NCBI RefSeq assembly: GCF_042651465.1
Contig: NZ_JBHSCZ010000001.1
Coordinates: 868,001 to 932,000 of the forward strand
Source of the DNA: Ferruginibacter yonginensis
GTDB taxonomy: Bacteria; Bacteroidota; Bacteroidia; Chitinophagales; Chitinophagaceae
Direction of reading: 5' to 3'
DNA length: 64,000 nucleotides
The notes under the pieces were generated by a model. It was not told where the DNA came from. It was given only the letters and a program-made list of their open reading frames with translations, and made no database searches. Positions 9,638 to 18,261 of the stretch are shown here, piece by piece (position 1 is the stretch's first letter; the number at the start of each line of letters is the position of its first letter). Position numbers and translations under genes: made by a program.

Positions 9638-10948
9638 CTATTTTTTCCTAAAAAATAAGCGAACCGGTACACCTTTAAAATCAAAGTTTTCTCTCAATTT
9701 ATTTTCTAAATAATTTTGATAGGGCAACTTTACATCATCAGGATAATTACAGAAAAAAGCAAAAGTTGGTGCATGTGTTGGCAATTGTGTTACATACTTA
9801 ATTTTTACCGCATTACCCCTCACTACTGGTGGGTGAAAAGTTTCAATGGCTTTCAACATCACTTCATTAAGCTTGCTGGTTGGCACTTTACGTTGGCGAT
9901 TTTCAAAAACTTCCAGTGCAGCTTCTATACTTTTTAATAAACGTTGCTTTTCTGTAACAGAGATAAAGATAATAGGCACATCAGAAAATGGTGCTAAACG
10001 TTGCTTTAATTGTTTTTCATAATCACGTGCTGTATTGGTTTCTTTTTCAACCAAATCCCATTTATTTACCAATACTACGATACCCTTACCTTTTTTTACA
10101 GCCATTGCAAAAATAGATAAATCTTGTGCGGTGATACCTTTACCAGCATCAATCATTATTAAGCAAACATTGGCTTCATCCATTGCTTTTATGGCACGAA
10201 TTACTGAATAAAATTCAAGATCTTCATTCACTTTATTTTTTCTACGAATACCTGCCGTATCAATTAAAATAAACTCTTTATTGAAAAGATTGTAATGTGT
10301 GTGTATGGTATCTCTTGTTGTACCAGCAATATCACTTACAATGGTACGTTCTTGACCAATTAAGGCATTGAGCAACGATGATTTACCAACATTTGGTTGA
10401 CCAATAATGGCAAATTTTGGGATTTCTTTTTCATCTTCAGCAGCATCACTTTCAGCAGGCATTAAAGCTACTACCGCATCAAGCAAATCGCCTGTACCAC
10501 TACCGCTTATTGATGATACAAAAAAAATGTGTTCGAAACCTAAGCTATAAAATTCGCTGGCTTCTAACATACGAGCATGGTTATCTACTTTATTTACAAC
10601 TAAGTATACAGGCTTGGTACTTCTACGTAATAAATCGGCCATGTTTTCATCTAAATTGGTAATACCAGCTGCGGCATCCACCATAAAAATAATAACGTTG
10701 GCTTCGTCAATTGCAATATGAACCTGCTTTCTAATTTCTTTTTCAAAAACATCATCACTACCGGCTACAAACCCACCTGTATCAATTACATTAAAAGTAC
10801 GGCCAATCCATTCGGCAACACCATATTGTCTATCTCTTGTTACACCGCTTACATCATCAACAATGGCTTTACGTTGCTCAAGCATACGATTAAAAAAAGT
10901 ACTTTTCCCAACATTTGGGCGACCTGTTATTGCTACTGTAAAACTCAT
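9638..10948 (-). CDS. der: Ribosome biogenesis GTPase Der (EngA)
   Basis: A 436-residue protein with two tandem GTPase domains, the hallmark of Der. Domain 1 has P-loop GRPNVGKST at 9-17, DTGG at 56-59 and NKVD near 118; domain 2 has GQPNVGKSS near 183-191, DTAG near 232 and NKWD near 297. The C-terminal 80 residues form the KH-like domain that contacts rRNA. Der acts in the cytoplasm in late assembly of the 50S subunit. Its length is normal for the family and all nucleotide-binding motifs are intact. It is followed upstream by era in the same direction, separated by about 150 bases, so the two may be transcribed separately. Confidence 0.98.
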   Translation of the reverse strand: MSFTVAITGRPNVGKSTFFNRMLEQRKAIVDDVSGVTRDRQYGVAEWIGRTFNVIDTGGFVAGSDDVFEKEIRKQVHIAIDEANVIIFMVDAAAGITNLDENMADLLRRSTKPVYLVVNKVDNHARMLEASEFYSLGFEHIFFVSSISGSGTGDLLDAVVALMPAESDAAEDEKEIPKFAIIGQPNVGKSSLLNALIGQERTIVSDIAGTTRDTIHTHYNLFNKEFILIDTAGIRRKNKVNEDLEFYSVIRAIKAMDEANVCLIMIDAGKGITAQDLSIFAMAVKKGKGIVVLVNKWDLVEKETNTARDYEKQLKQRLAPFSDVPIIFISVTEKQRLLKSIEAALEVFENRQRKVPTSKLNEVMLKAIETFHPPVVRGNAVKIKYVTQLPTHAPTFAFFCNYPDDVKLPYQNYLENKLRENFDFKGVPVRLFFRKK

Positions 10949-11095
10949 ATTAATTACGATTTTTGAATTAAAAATTACAAATGATGCTTTTAAAAAATTG
11001 GGCTATCATTCATGATTCAAATTCTTTAATTTTTAATTTATTTTAAAACTTTCGAAACACTTATAAAGTAATTCGTTAGTAATAATTTTTATTAT

Positions 11096-11965
11096 TTAGT
11101 ACCCGTATTCCTTCAAAAACATATCACTGTCTCTCCATTTTGGACGCACTTTTACAAACAATTCTAAAAATACTTTACTATCTAAAAATGCTTCTATATC
11201 TTTTCGTGCAGTTGTACCCAATTGCTTAATCATGCTACCATTTTCTCCTAAAATAATGCCTTTTTGCGTATCACGTTGCACAATAATTTCTGCTCTAATT
11301 TTTATTAAAGTAGTTTTTTCTTTAAACTCTTGTACTAATACCGTTGTGTGATATGGTAATTCTTCATGGTATAATTGAAATATTTTCTCTCTAATAAGTT
11401 CACTCACAAAAAACTTTACAGGCATATCGCTCAAATCATCACCTTCATAAAACGGATGACCTTCTGGTAAATACACTAATATGCGTTGCAACAATGCATC
11501 AATATTGTCTTTTCTTAAAGCAGATATTAAAATAACTTCTTTACAATAGGTTTGTGCTTCAAAAAATAATTTTGCCTGCTCAATAGTGGCTTTATCTTTT
11601 ACACTATCAATTTTATTAAGCACCACAATTACTGGCGCTTTCAATCTTAATTTTTGAAAAATTTCATGGCTTTCTTGAACAGGTTCGCCAGCATCCACCA
11701 TTAATAAAGCAACATCGGCATCTTCTAAACTACCCTTTACAGCCTGCATCATTTTTTCGTGTAGTTTGTATTTTGGGTCGATGATACCGGGTGTATCAGA
11801 AAAAATAATTTGATATTCGGGAGATGTTAAAATGGCTTTTATACGATGCCTAGTAGTTTGTACCTTATGCGATACGATGGCCATTTTTTCGCCCATTAAT
11901 GCATTAAGCAAAGTACTTTTACCTGCATTGGGTTTGCCAAAAATATTTACGAAACCTGCTTTCAT
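11096..11965 (-). CDS. era: GTPase Era
   Basis: A 289-residue Era protein: P-loop GKPNAGKST at 10-18, TT switch at 37-38, DTPG at 57-60, NKID near 117, then a C-terminal KH domain with the RNA-binding loop GENGSMIKQLG. Era binds the 3' end of 16S rRNA and helps 30S maturation. Its length and motifs are standard. It is read toward der. The tRNA-derived array and its terminator lie about 90 bases upstream, so era needs its own promoter in that gap. Confidence 0.97.
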   Translation of the reverse strand: MKAGFVNIFGKPNAGKSTLLNALMGEKMAIVSHKVQTTRHRIKAILTSPEYQIIFSDTPGIIDPKYKLHEKMMQAVKGSLEDADVALLMVDAGEPVQESHEIFQKLRLKAPVIVVLNKIDSVKDKATIEQAKLFFEAQTYCKEVILISALRKDNIDALLQRILVYLPEGHPFYEGDDLSDMPVKFFVSELIREKIFQLYHEELPYHTTVLVQEFKEKTTLIKIRAEIIVQRDTQKGIILGENGSMIKQLGTTARKDIEAFLDSKVFLELFVKVRPKWRDSDMFLKEYGY

Positions 11966-12053
11966 TATTGTGGTTTTAATATAAGTTGATTACCACAAAC
12001 AAGCTATTAAAATGAAGGAGGTAATCATTGTTTACCAATTTTTATTGATAAAC

Positions 12054-12085
12054 AAAAAAATTCCTCAAATCAATTGAAATGAGGA
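12054..12085 (-). terminator. Terminator-like hairpin at the distal end of the tRNA array
   Basis: Read on the minus strand: TCCTCA, an inner TCAATTGA palindrome with mismatches, TGAGGA, then a run of T. It could end a transcript that enters from the tRNA-Met gene and crosses the whole array, and would shield era. Confidence 0.55.
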
Positions 12086-12100
12086 TTTGATGTTGTTGCG

Positions 12101-13045
12101 AAGACTGGGATCGAACCATTGTTCGCCACGGCGGATAAGAGCCCAACTTCAAATTTATTGTACAAAAAAAAAGAACTTAAAAAAATGACTCGACTTGCGG
12201 TTGAAACATTTTAATGTTGTGAAAACTGAAATCGAATCATTGTCCGCCTCGGCGGATAAGAACCCAACTTCAAATTTATTTTACAAAAAAGAACTTAAAA
12301 AAATGACTCGACTTGCGGTCGAAACATTTTAATGTTGTGAAAACTGAAATCGAATCATTGTCCGCCACGGCGGATAAGAGCCCAACTTCAAATTTATTTT
12401 ACAAAAAAGAACTTAAAAAAATGACTCAATTTGCGGTCGAAACATTTTAATGTTGTGAAAACTGAAATCGAACCATTGTCCGCCACGGCGGATAAAAGCC
12501 CAACTTCAAATTTATTGTACAAAAAAAAGAACTTAAAAAAATGACTCGACTTGCGGTTGAAACATTTTAATGTTGTGAAAACTGAAATCGAATCATTGTC
12601 CGCCTCGGCGGATAAGAACCCAACTTCAAATTTATTTTACAAAAAAGAACTTAAAAAAATGACTCGACTTGCGGTCGAAACATTTTAATGTTGTGAAAAC
12701 TGAAATCGAATCATTGTCCGCCACGGCGGATAAGAGCCCAACTTCAAATTTATTTTACAAAAAAGAACTTAAAAAAATGACTCGACTTGCGGTCGAAACA
12801 TTTTAATGTTGTGAAAACAGAAATCGAATCATTGTCCGCCTCGGCGGATAAGAACCCAACTTCAAATTTATTTTACAAAAAAGAACTTAAAAAAATGACT
12901 CAATTTGCGGTCGAAACATTTTAATGTTGTGAAAACTGAAATCGAATCATTGTCCGCCACGGCGGATAAGAGCCCAACTTCAAATTTATTTTACAAAAAA
13001 GAACTTAAAAAAATGACTCGACTTGCGGTCGAGTCATTTTTGTTG
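12101..13045 (-). repeat. Tandem array of eight 118-121 bp tRNA-derived units
   Basis: Eight head-to-tail units, with the shared GCGGATAA core at 12131, 12252, 12370, 12488, 12608, 12726, 12844 and 12962. Spacing is 118 bases except 121 and 120 in the two units with a longer A-run. Each unit has three parts, read on the minus strand: a remnant of the anticodon and T arms of the neighbouring tRNA-Met, with an inserted TCCGCC/GGCGGA hairpin of 2-base loop; an A/T-rich spacer; and a remnant of the tRNA terminator hairpin. The copy furthest from the tRNA has an intact T-arm; inner copies share derived changes (GAAAACTGAAATCGAATCATT). None can fold as a full tRNA because the 5' half is absent. The layout resembles the tandem repeats behind the E. 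coli tyrT tRNA genes, which also carry tRNA 3' ends. Confidence 0.9.
13009..13041 (-). terminator. Intrinsic terminator of tRNA-Met
   Basis: Perfect 12-bp inverted repeat AAATGACTCGAC / GTCGAGTCATTT with a 5-base loop, extended by A and T runs. It begins 4 bases after the discriminator base of the tRNA. It is the parent of the decayed hairpins found in the array, where the right arm has become GTCGAAACATTT and pairing is shortened. Confidence 0.85.
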
Positions 13046-13117
<72 letters not shown>

Positions 13118-13220
13118 CTGCAAAAGTAAGGGTATTCATTTTATTAGCCTAATTAATTTACATTCTTTTATAAAAATTTATTTTAAATACATTTACGCTG
13201 TTAATTAAAACATCACATGT

Positions 13221-14003
13221 ATGAAAATCACAAAACGCTTGTGCTACTTTATTTTTTTAGCATTTGTAAGCATGCTTTTTTCATGTAAATCAGCTACAAA
13301 AAAAATAGAAGATAGCTTATACAGCAGGCACTTACAACGCAACATGCCCATAACAATTATAAGTACTTCTGTACCTGATAATAAAAGTGATTATAACCTG
13401 TTGTTATTTAACCAAACAAGTATGTTAGATGTAGTGAATGCACAAAAAATAATAGACAGTCTCTTTAAGAAAAAACAAATTCAGCCATTGATTGTAGTAG
13501 CATTTGAAGGGAAAAGTGGCCCCATCAACAACGAATATGGGTTATCAAATATGGATAATAATGATGCAAAAAAATATAAAAAATTACATGATTTTATTAT
13601 CAATGAATTATATCCGTTTGTAAAGAAAAAAGCAGGTGTAAGAAAATTTAATACTGTGGGTATACTAGGCTTTAAAAATGCTGCGGTTGCTGCTTTTGAT
13701 GTATGTTTTAATAACGATGAAAAAATAAATAAAGTAGGTATGTTTTACCCAGACTTTACCATTGAGGCCGCTAATGATAGCATTACATTAGCAAACATTG
13801 GGGCTTCAAGAAAAAGACCTACCATTAATATTTGGGTAACAGATGTTGCAACTTCATTCACAACAAAACAATTTTGTGAAATGATGCAAGAAAAAAAATC
13901 AATTCAAAACTTAACCTACTACCCTACAACCGAAGTTTTTACAAACAATAAAAACAGATTACATCAATTCGCTGCATTTCTATTATGGGCTTTCCCCCAA
14001 TAA
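13221..14003 (+). CDS. Lipoprotein with a degenerate esterase-like alpha/beta-hydrolase fold
   Basis: A 260-residue lipoprotein (signal ending FSC at about 20-22). The order of elements, such as PLIVVAFEG near residue 95 and a long insert with YPFVKKKAGVRKFNTVGILGFKNAA near 135-155, resembles the esterase D/enterochelin esterase family used in Bacteroidota. The nucleophile elbow that should read GxSxGG reads GFKNAA, so no catalytic serine is present there. It is probably not a working esterase; a binding or structural role is possible. The gene stands alone between the tRNA and a terminator. Confidence 0.6.
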   Translation: MKITKRLCYFIFLAFVSMLFSCKSATKKIEDSLYSRHLQRNMPITIISTSVPDNKSDYNLLLFNQTSMLDVVNAQKIIDSLFKKKQIQPLIVVAFEGKSGPINNEYGLSNMDNNDAKKYKKLHDFIINELYPFVKKKAGVRKFNTVGILGFKNAAVAAFDVCFNNDEKINKVGMFYPDFTIEAANDSITLANIGASRKRPTINIWVTDVATSFTTKQFCEMMQEKKSIQNLTYYPTTEVFTNNKNRLHQFAAFLLWAFPQ

Positions 14004-14006
14004 AAA

Positions 14007-14028
14007 AAGCCCTGCAATAACAGGGCTT
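14007..14028. terminator. Bidirectional terminator
   Basis: AAGCCCTG / CAGGGCTT around a CAATAA loop, preceded by an A-run, between the converging lipoprotein gene (+) and the GIN-domain gene (-). Confidence 0.8.
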
Positions 14029-14048
14029 CCAACATGTTAATCTCTTAA

Positions 14049-14765
14049 TTATCGCTGCACTTTTGCAAAACTACTAGCACCACTTGATTGTTGGTTTTTT
14101 ATAACAGCATCGCCTTTATAAAAAATATTACTAGCACCACTTGCGTTAGCCGATATGTTTTTTGTGACAGTGATATTAATGTCGCTAGCACCACTAGCTT
14201 TTACATTACAATCATCAATAATTAACCCATAACTTTTTACATCACTTGCACCACTACACTCAAAATTAGCTAGCTTAACCGTACCTGTTAATTTTGCATC
14301 GCTTGCACCACTTAATTTTACATTGAGTTCGTTGGTAATAATTTGTCCTTTTAAATTACTAGCACCACTTAATTGCACATTCAACACAGGCACATTTAAT
14401 TCGCCTGCAATAACGATATCAGCCGCACCTGAACCTTGAATTTGATCAATATTTTTAAACGCTACATAAACATTTAATTTATTATTACCGTTGTAACGCA
14501 TTCTATCACCACTATAGTTTATATACAACACCCCATTTGATACGTTTGTTTTAATAGCATCAGCAAATTTTTGTTCACTTGCACTAACCGCAACAGCCGT
14601 AACATCAGCCTGACTTAAATATACATTAATACCAGAAGATACTTTGATGGCGCTAAAAGTACCTTCAATGGAACGTACCGTTGCGTTTGCATCAACCACC
14701 AATTGTTTTTGTGCATTTGCTGTAAAAAAACTCGATAAAAAAAGTAGGTGAAAAATATATTTCAT
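14049..14765 (-). CDS. GIN-domain (DUF2807) secreted protein, second of a pair
   Basis: From the chosen start (MKYIFHLLFLSS, 238 residues) the protein opens with a signal peptide ending near NAQ. An in-frame ATG 27 bases upstream would spoil the signal, so the later start is preferred. The body is a GIN domain (DUF2807, putative adhesin head): a right-handed beta solenoid with repeated SGAS-D/N steps (LSGASNL, LSGASDA, CSGASDV, ASGASDI, ASGASNI). The family is common in Bacteroidota and of unknown function. It follows its paralogue directly, so both are probably one transcript. Confidence 0.8.
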   Translation of the reverse strand: MKYIFHLLFLSSFFTANAQKQLVVDANATVRSIEGTFSAIKVSSGINVYLSQADVTAVAVSASEQKFADAIKTNVSNGVLYINYSGDRMRYNGNNKLNVYVAFKNIDQIQGSGAADIVIAGELNVPVLNVQLSGASNLKGQIITNELNVKLSGASDAKLTGTVKLANFECSGASDVKSYGLIIDDCNVKASGASDINITVTKNISANASGASNIFYKGDAVIKNQQSSGASSFAKVQR

Positions 14766-14792
14766 AATAATTAAATGATTTGTTTTAAACAA

Positions 14793-15485
14793 TTAAAGCC
14801 TACGCAAAGTTGCACCGCTGTTCAATTTTTTACCTTCAATTTCTGGCTCACCTTTGTAGCTAATTACCGCACCACTTGTACCTTTAACACTTAAACTTTT
14901 CTGAACATCAATTTTAAAAACCGAGCCACTTGTTGCGGCAACGGCACATATAGAAGTTTTTAAATCAGTTGCTGTACAAACCGCCCCACTGCTGAACTCA
15001 GCAGCTACATCTGTTGCTGTACCTGATAAAGTTGCCGTTGCACCACTGCTCATATCAATAGTTAGTTTAGTAGCTTTTATATCAGCTTTCAATTGGGCAC
15101 CACTAGTAACATCTACTAATAAATCATTTGTATTTGCGGTATTAGTAGTACTTATGCCGGCACCACTACTAGCCATTAATTTTTGAATGGTAACATAACT
15201 TACAAAAGCCTTCAATTGTGCTTTTTTACTTTTAACGTAATTGTTTTTTTTACTATCAAAATAAATTTTAAGGATGTTATTTTCAACAACGGTTACAATA
15301 CCATTTGCATATGCCTCATCAGCTGCACTTACAACAACAGCTTCAGTAGCTGCTTGTGTAATTTCTACTTGTATACCAGTTGCAGCGCTAATACCTGTAA
15401 AACCGGTGACGTTTCTAGTTTGTTGTACTTGAGCAAAACTAGCAAGTGATACCAAAACTAATAATGCTGTAATTAAATTTTTCAT
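14793..15485 (-). CDS. GIN-domain (DUF2807) secreted protein, first of a pair
   Basis: From the start MKNLITALLVLVSLASFAQ (230 residues) this is a secreted protein with a signal peptide of about 19 residues. The upstream in-frame ATG (13 codons earlier) would put charged residues before the signal and is less likely. The body repeats SSGA and TSGA steps (SSGAGIS, TSGAQL, SSGATA, SSGAVC, TSGSVF, TSGAVI), each closing a rung of the GIN-type beta solenoid. It is a diverged tandem paralogue of the next gene. Its promoter must lie in the 15486-15570 spacer, back to back with the thiamine-receptor promoter. Confidence 0.8.
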   Translation of the reverse strand: MKNLITALLVLVSLASFAQVQQTRNVTGFTGISAATGIQVEITQAATEAVVVSAADEAYANGIVTVVENNILKIYFDSKKNNYVKSKKAQLKAFVSYVTIQKLMASSGAGISTTNTANTNDLLVDVTSGAQLKADIKATKLTIDMSSGATATLSGTATDVAAEFSSGAVCTATDLKTSICAVAATSGSVFKIDVQKSLSVKGTSGAVISYKGEPEIEGKKLNSGATLRRL

Positions 15486-15572
15486 GATGCTTATTTGATA
15501 GTTATTTTTATTGAAACGTACCACAAAAAAAATAGTTACAAAAAAGTTGAAATATTTTGAAAAAATCTCCTT

Positions 15573-15580
15573 TAACTTTG
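15573..15580 (+). promoter_or_regulatory. Putative -7 promoter box of the TPP-riboswitch transcript
   Basis: TAACTTTG matches the Bacteroidota -7 consensus TAnnTTTG. A GTTG at 15546-15549 could serve as the -33 element with a 23-base spacer. It lies 30-40 bases before the riboswitch, as expected for its start site. Confidence 0.55.
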
Positions 15581-15605
15581 CGACTCGTTCTTTTAATAAC
15601 TGTCT

Positions 15606-15690
15606 GAATCTTCCGGGGTGCTTCTACAAAGAGGCTGAGATGATACCCGTAAACCTGCTCAGGATAATGCCTGCGAAGGGAGCTAGAAAA
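15606..15690 (+). ncRNA. TPP riboswitch (THI element)
   Basis: All conserved blocks of the thiamine pyrophosphate aptamer are present in order: TTCCGGGGTGC at 15611, GGCTGAGATGATACCC (the pyrimidine-sensing arm) at 15633-15648, AACCTG, then GGATAATGCCTGCGAAGGGA (pyrophosphate-sensing arm) at 15662-15681, with P1 closed by CTTCC and GGGAG. After it come a short CCGG...CCGG hairpin at about 15702-15719 and the receptor start at 15743. No strong T-run terminator is visible, so control of translation is more likely than attenuation. Confidence 0.95.
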
Positions 15691-15742
15691 ATGCATAATA
15701 CCGGTGTGCCTAACCCGGAATGTTCAGCAAAAAAAATAATAT

Positions 15743-17893
15743 ATGAAATATTTATTGCTGTGCATGAGCGCCTTAGCCATAGGGCAAACAAATTATGGCC
15801 AAAAAAATACGCTTTTTAACGACACTACTTTTTTGCAACCTGTAGAGGTAAATTCAGTAAAAGCTACTGATAAAAATCCCTTTGCTAAAACCAACTTAAG
15901 TAAAGCCGCTATAAAAAAATTAAATATTGGGCAAGATTTACCGTTTATTTTAAACAACACACCATCTGTTGTTGTTAATGCTGATGCAGGTACAGGCATA
16001 GGTTACACAGGCATACGCATTAGAGGTACAGATGCTACCCGTATTAATGTAACTTTAAATGGTATACCGTACAATGATGCTGAAAGTTTAGGTACTTTTT
16101 TTGTTGATATTCCAGATATTGCTTCATCAGCTAGTAGTATACAAATTCAACGAGGTGTTGGTACATCAGCTAATAGTGCCGGCTCTTTTGGTGGTAGCAT
16201 TAATGTAAACACTAATGATGTTGTAACAAAGCGTAACATCGAACTTAACAGTAGTGCAGGCTCATATGGCACTTTCAAAAATACACTATTGTTTAACAGT
16301 GGCATTTTCAATAAACATTTTACGGTAGATGCTCGTTTGAGTAATATCCGATCTGATGGGTATATTGAAAGAGCAGATGCTCGTTTACAATCTTACTACA
16401 TTAGTGGTGCATATATTGACAAAAAAAATACGCTTCGGTTGAATGCTTTTACTGGTAAAGAAATTACTTACCAAGCTTATTTTGGAGTAAATGAAACAGC
16501 CCTTGATACCAACAGGCGTTACAATAGCGCAGGTACCGCAAAACCTGGTGCACCATACGAAAATGAGGTTGATAATTACAAACAAACGCATTATCAATTG
16601 TTTTATACCCATGAGTTTAACCCATATTTAAAAAGTAACATTGCTTTTTTTCTTACAAAAGGTAAAGGATATTATGAGCAATATAGGGCCGATGAAGATT
16701 TAGTTGATTATAATTTACCACCCGTTGGTACTACTACTTCTACTGATTTGATTAGAAGATTATGGCTTGACAATGATTTCTACGGGACTATTTTCTCATT
16801 AAACTATAACCGTAACAAAACACAACTTGCTGTTGGTGGAGGTTACAATAGGTACGAAGGCAATCATTTTGGTGAAATAATTTGGGCACAAAAAGCCAAT
16901 ACCGTACCTGCTAATTATCGTTGGTACGATAAAGATTCTCGTAAATACGATGCCTCTTTTTATGCAAAATGGACCCAAAATTTAACACCCGAATTACAAA
17001 GTTATATGGATGTACAAGTGCGTAATGTGCAATACCAAAATAATGGTTTTAGAAAAACACCCAACATTAGCATCGACAAAAACTTTACATTTTTTAACCC
17101 AAAAATTGGGCTAACCTACACAAAAAATTATTACAAAGTTTTTGCCTCATATGGCAGGGCCGTAAAAGAACCAAATAGAGATGATTTTGAAACAGCTACC
17201 AACCAACAACCAAAGCCAGAAGTATTAAATGATTTTGAAACGGGCATTGAGTATAATAAAAACAATTGCAGCTTTGGAGCTAATTTTTACTACATGTTGT
17301 ATAAAAACCAATTGATATTATCAGGTAAAATAAACGATGTTGGTGCATATACCCGTTTGAATATTCCTGATAGTTATAGAACAGGAGTTGAACTTTTTGC
17401 TAATAGCACTATCAATAAATATGTTGCTGTTGCAGGTAATGTTACAATAAGCCAAAATAGGGTAAAAAACTTTACAGCATTTTATGATAATTATGATTTT
17501 GGCGGACAAAACAGTACTTTTTACAAGTCAGCACCATTGGTACTTTCACCGAGTACCATTGCCTCTTTATCAGTTAACTTAACGCCTATTAAAAATGGAT
17601 ATATTAACTTAACCAGTAAGTATGTAAGTAAACAATATTTAGATAATACTGGCAACAATAATGCAGCATTGGATGCGTACTTTACACAAGATGCAAAAGT
17701 TGGTTACAATATATTTGGAAAGTCATTAAAAGAAGTAAACATTTATGTTCAAGCTATCAATGTTTTTTCAAGATTGTATGAAGCCAATGGTTATAGTTTT
17801 AGTTATTTACTTGGCAATAAATACACTACCGAAAACTTTTACTTTCCTATGGCACCAGCAAATTTTGTTGCAGGTATCAACATCAGATTATAA
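15743..17893 (+). CDS. TonB-dependent outer-membrane receptor, likely thiamine uptake
   Basis: A 716-residue receptor with a signal peptide (about 1-19). A plug domain covers about 45-165 (TGIGYTGIRIRGTDATRINVTLNGIPYNDAES and RGVGTSANSAGSFGGSINV motifs) and a 22-strand barrel follows, ending in the terminal aromatic/hydrophobic strand FVAGINIRL. The N-terminal carboxypeptidase-like domain of SusC proteins is missing, so this is a plain siderophore/vitamin-type receptor. The TPP riboswitch in its leader shows that it is shut off by thiamine pyrophosphate, which strongly implies that it takes up thiamine or a precursor through the outer membrane. No inner-membrane partner gene follows; a terminator is 15 bases downstream. 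Confidence 0.92.
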   Translation: MKYLLLCMSALAIGQTNYGQKNTLFNDTTFLQPVEVNSVKATDKNPFAKTNLSKAAIKKLNIGQDLPFILNNTPSVVVNADAGTGIGYTGIRIRGTDATRINVTLNGIPYNDAESLGTFFVDIPDIASSASSIQIQRGVGTSANSAGSFGGSINVNTNDVVTKRNIELNSSAGSYGTFKNTLLFNSGIFNKHFTVDARLSNIRSDGYIERADARLQSYYISGAYIDKKNTLRLNAFTGKEITYQAYFGVNETALDTNRRYNSAGTAKPGAPYENEVDNYKQTHYQLFYTHEFNPYLKSNIAFFLTKGKGYYEQYRADEDLVDYNLPPVGTTTSTDLIRRLWLDNDFYGTIFSLNYNRNKTQLAVGGGYNRYEGNHFGEIIWAQKANTVPANYRWYDKDSRKYDASFYAKWTQNLTPELQSYMDVQVRNVQYQNNGFRKTPNISIDKNFTFFNPKIGLTYTKNYYKVFASYGRAVKEPNRDDFETATNQQPKPEVLNDFETGIEYNKNNCSFGANFYYMLYKNQLILSGKINDVGAYTRLNIPDSYRTGVELFANSTINKYVAVAGNVTISQNRVKNFTAFYDNYDFGGQNSTFYKSAPLVLSPSTIASLSVNLTPIKNGYINLTSKYVSKQYLDNTGNNNAALDAYFTQDAKVGYNIFGKSLKEVNIYVQAINVFSRLYEANGYSFSYLLGNKYTTENFYFPMAPANFVAGINIRL

Positions 17894-17906
17894 AATATTT
17901 CAAAAT

Positions 17907-17939
17907 AAAAAAGGCAAACCGTTTGGTTTGTCTTTTTTT
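17907..17939. terminator. Bidirectional terminator
   Basis: AAAAAAGGCAAACC / GGTTTGTCTTTTTT around GTTT, with one G:T pair, between the receptor gene (+) and the converging rhodanese gene (-). Confidence 0.8.
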
Positions 17940-17955
17940 ATATAAACTATAAAAA

Positions 17956-18258
17956 TTATGCTTCACTTTGCCATGCCAACATACCACCTTCAACATTTAC
18001 AACGTTGGTAAAGCCCATGGTTTCTAGCATCATAGCAGCCTGCATACTACGTTTACCGCTACGGCAGTAACAAATAACTTCTTCATTTTTTAAATGCTCA
18101 ATGTCATCCACTTGAAAACTCATTACTTGTCCTAACGGTATAAAATGACCGCCAATATTAAATTCATTTCTTTCATCAGGCTCTCTTACATCTAACAAAT
18201 GCAATGCTTCATTATTAGCTAGCCTTTCTTTTAAAGTTTTTACAGAGATGTTATTCAT
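17956..18258 (-). CDS. Rhodanese-like domain protein
   Basis: A 100-residue single-domain rhodanese. It has the LLDVREPDE motif near residues 20-28 and the active-site loop CYCRSGKRS near 64-72, where the second Cys is the sulphur-carrying residue followed by the RSGKRS cradle. It is cytoplasmic, with no signal peptide. Such stand-alone domains move sulphane sulphur or act in redox signalling; the substrate cannot be told. It lies 3 bases after the PASTA gene and is probably its operon partner. Confidence 0.9.
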   Translation of the reverse strand: MNNISVKTLKERLANNEALHLLDVREPDERNEFNIGGHFIPLGQVMSFQVDDIEHLKNEEVICYCRSGKRSMQAAMMLETMGFTNVVNVEGGMLAWQSEA

Positions 18259-18261
18259 ACT

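Noticed and set aside
10993..11015. Similarity of the GCTATCATTCAT segment here to 28335-28358
   Set aside because: About 20 AT-rich bases match, but the flanks differ and the positions relative to genes are not alike; chance is likely without a genome-wide count.
12101..13045. CRISPR array
   Set aside because: The period is about 118 bases with no unique spacers; almost the whole unit is repeated, and the parts trace to the neighbouring tRNA and terminator. No cas genes are near.
15511..15819. 102-residue plus-strand frame over the receptor leader
   Set aside because: It runs through the TPP aptamer and into the receptor gene in another frame; the conserved RNA explains the sequence.
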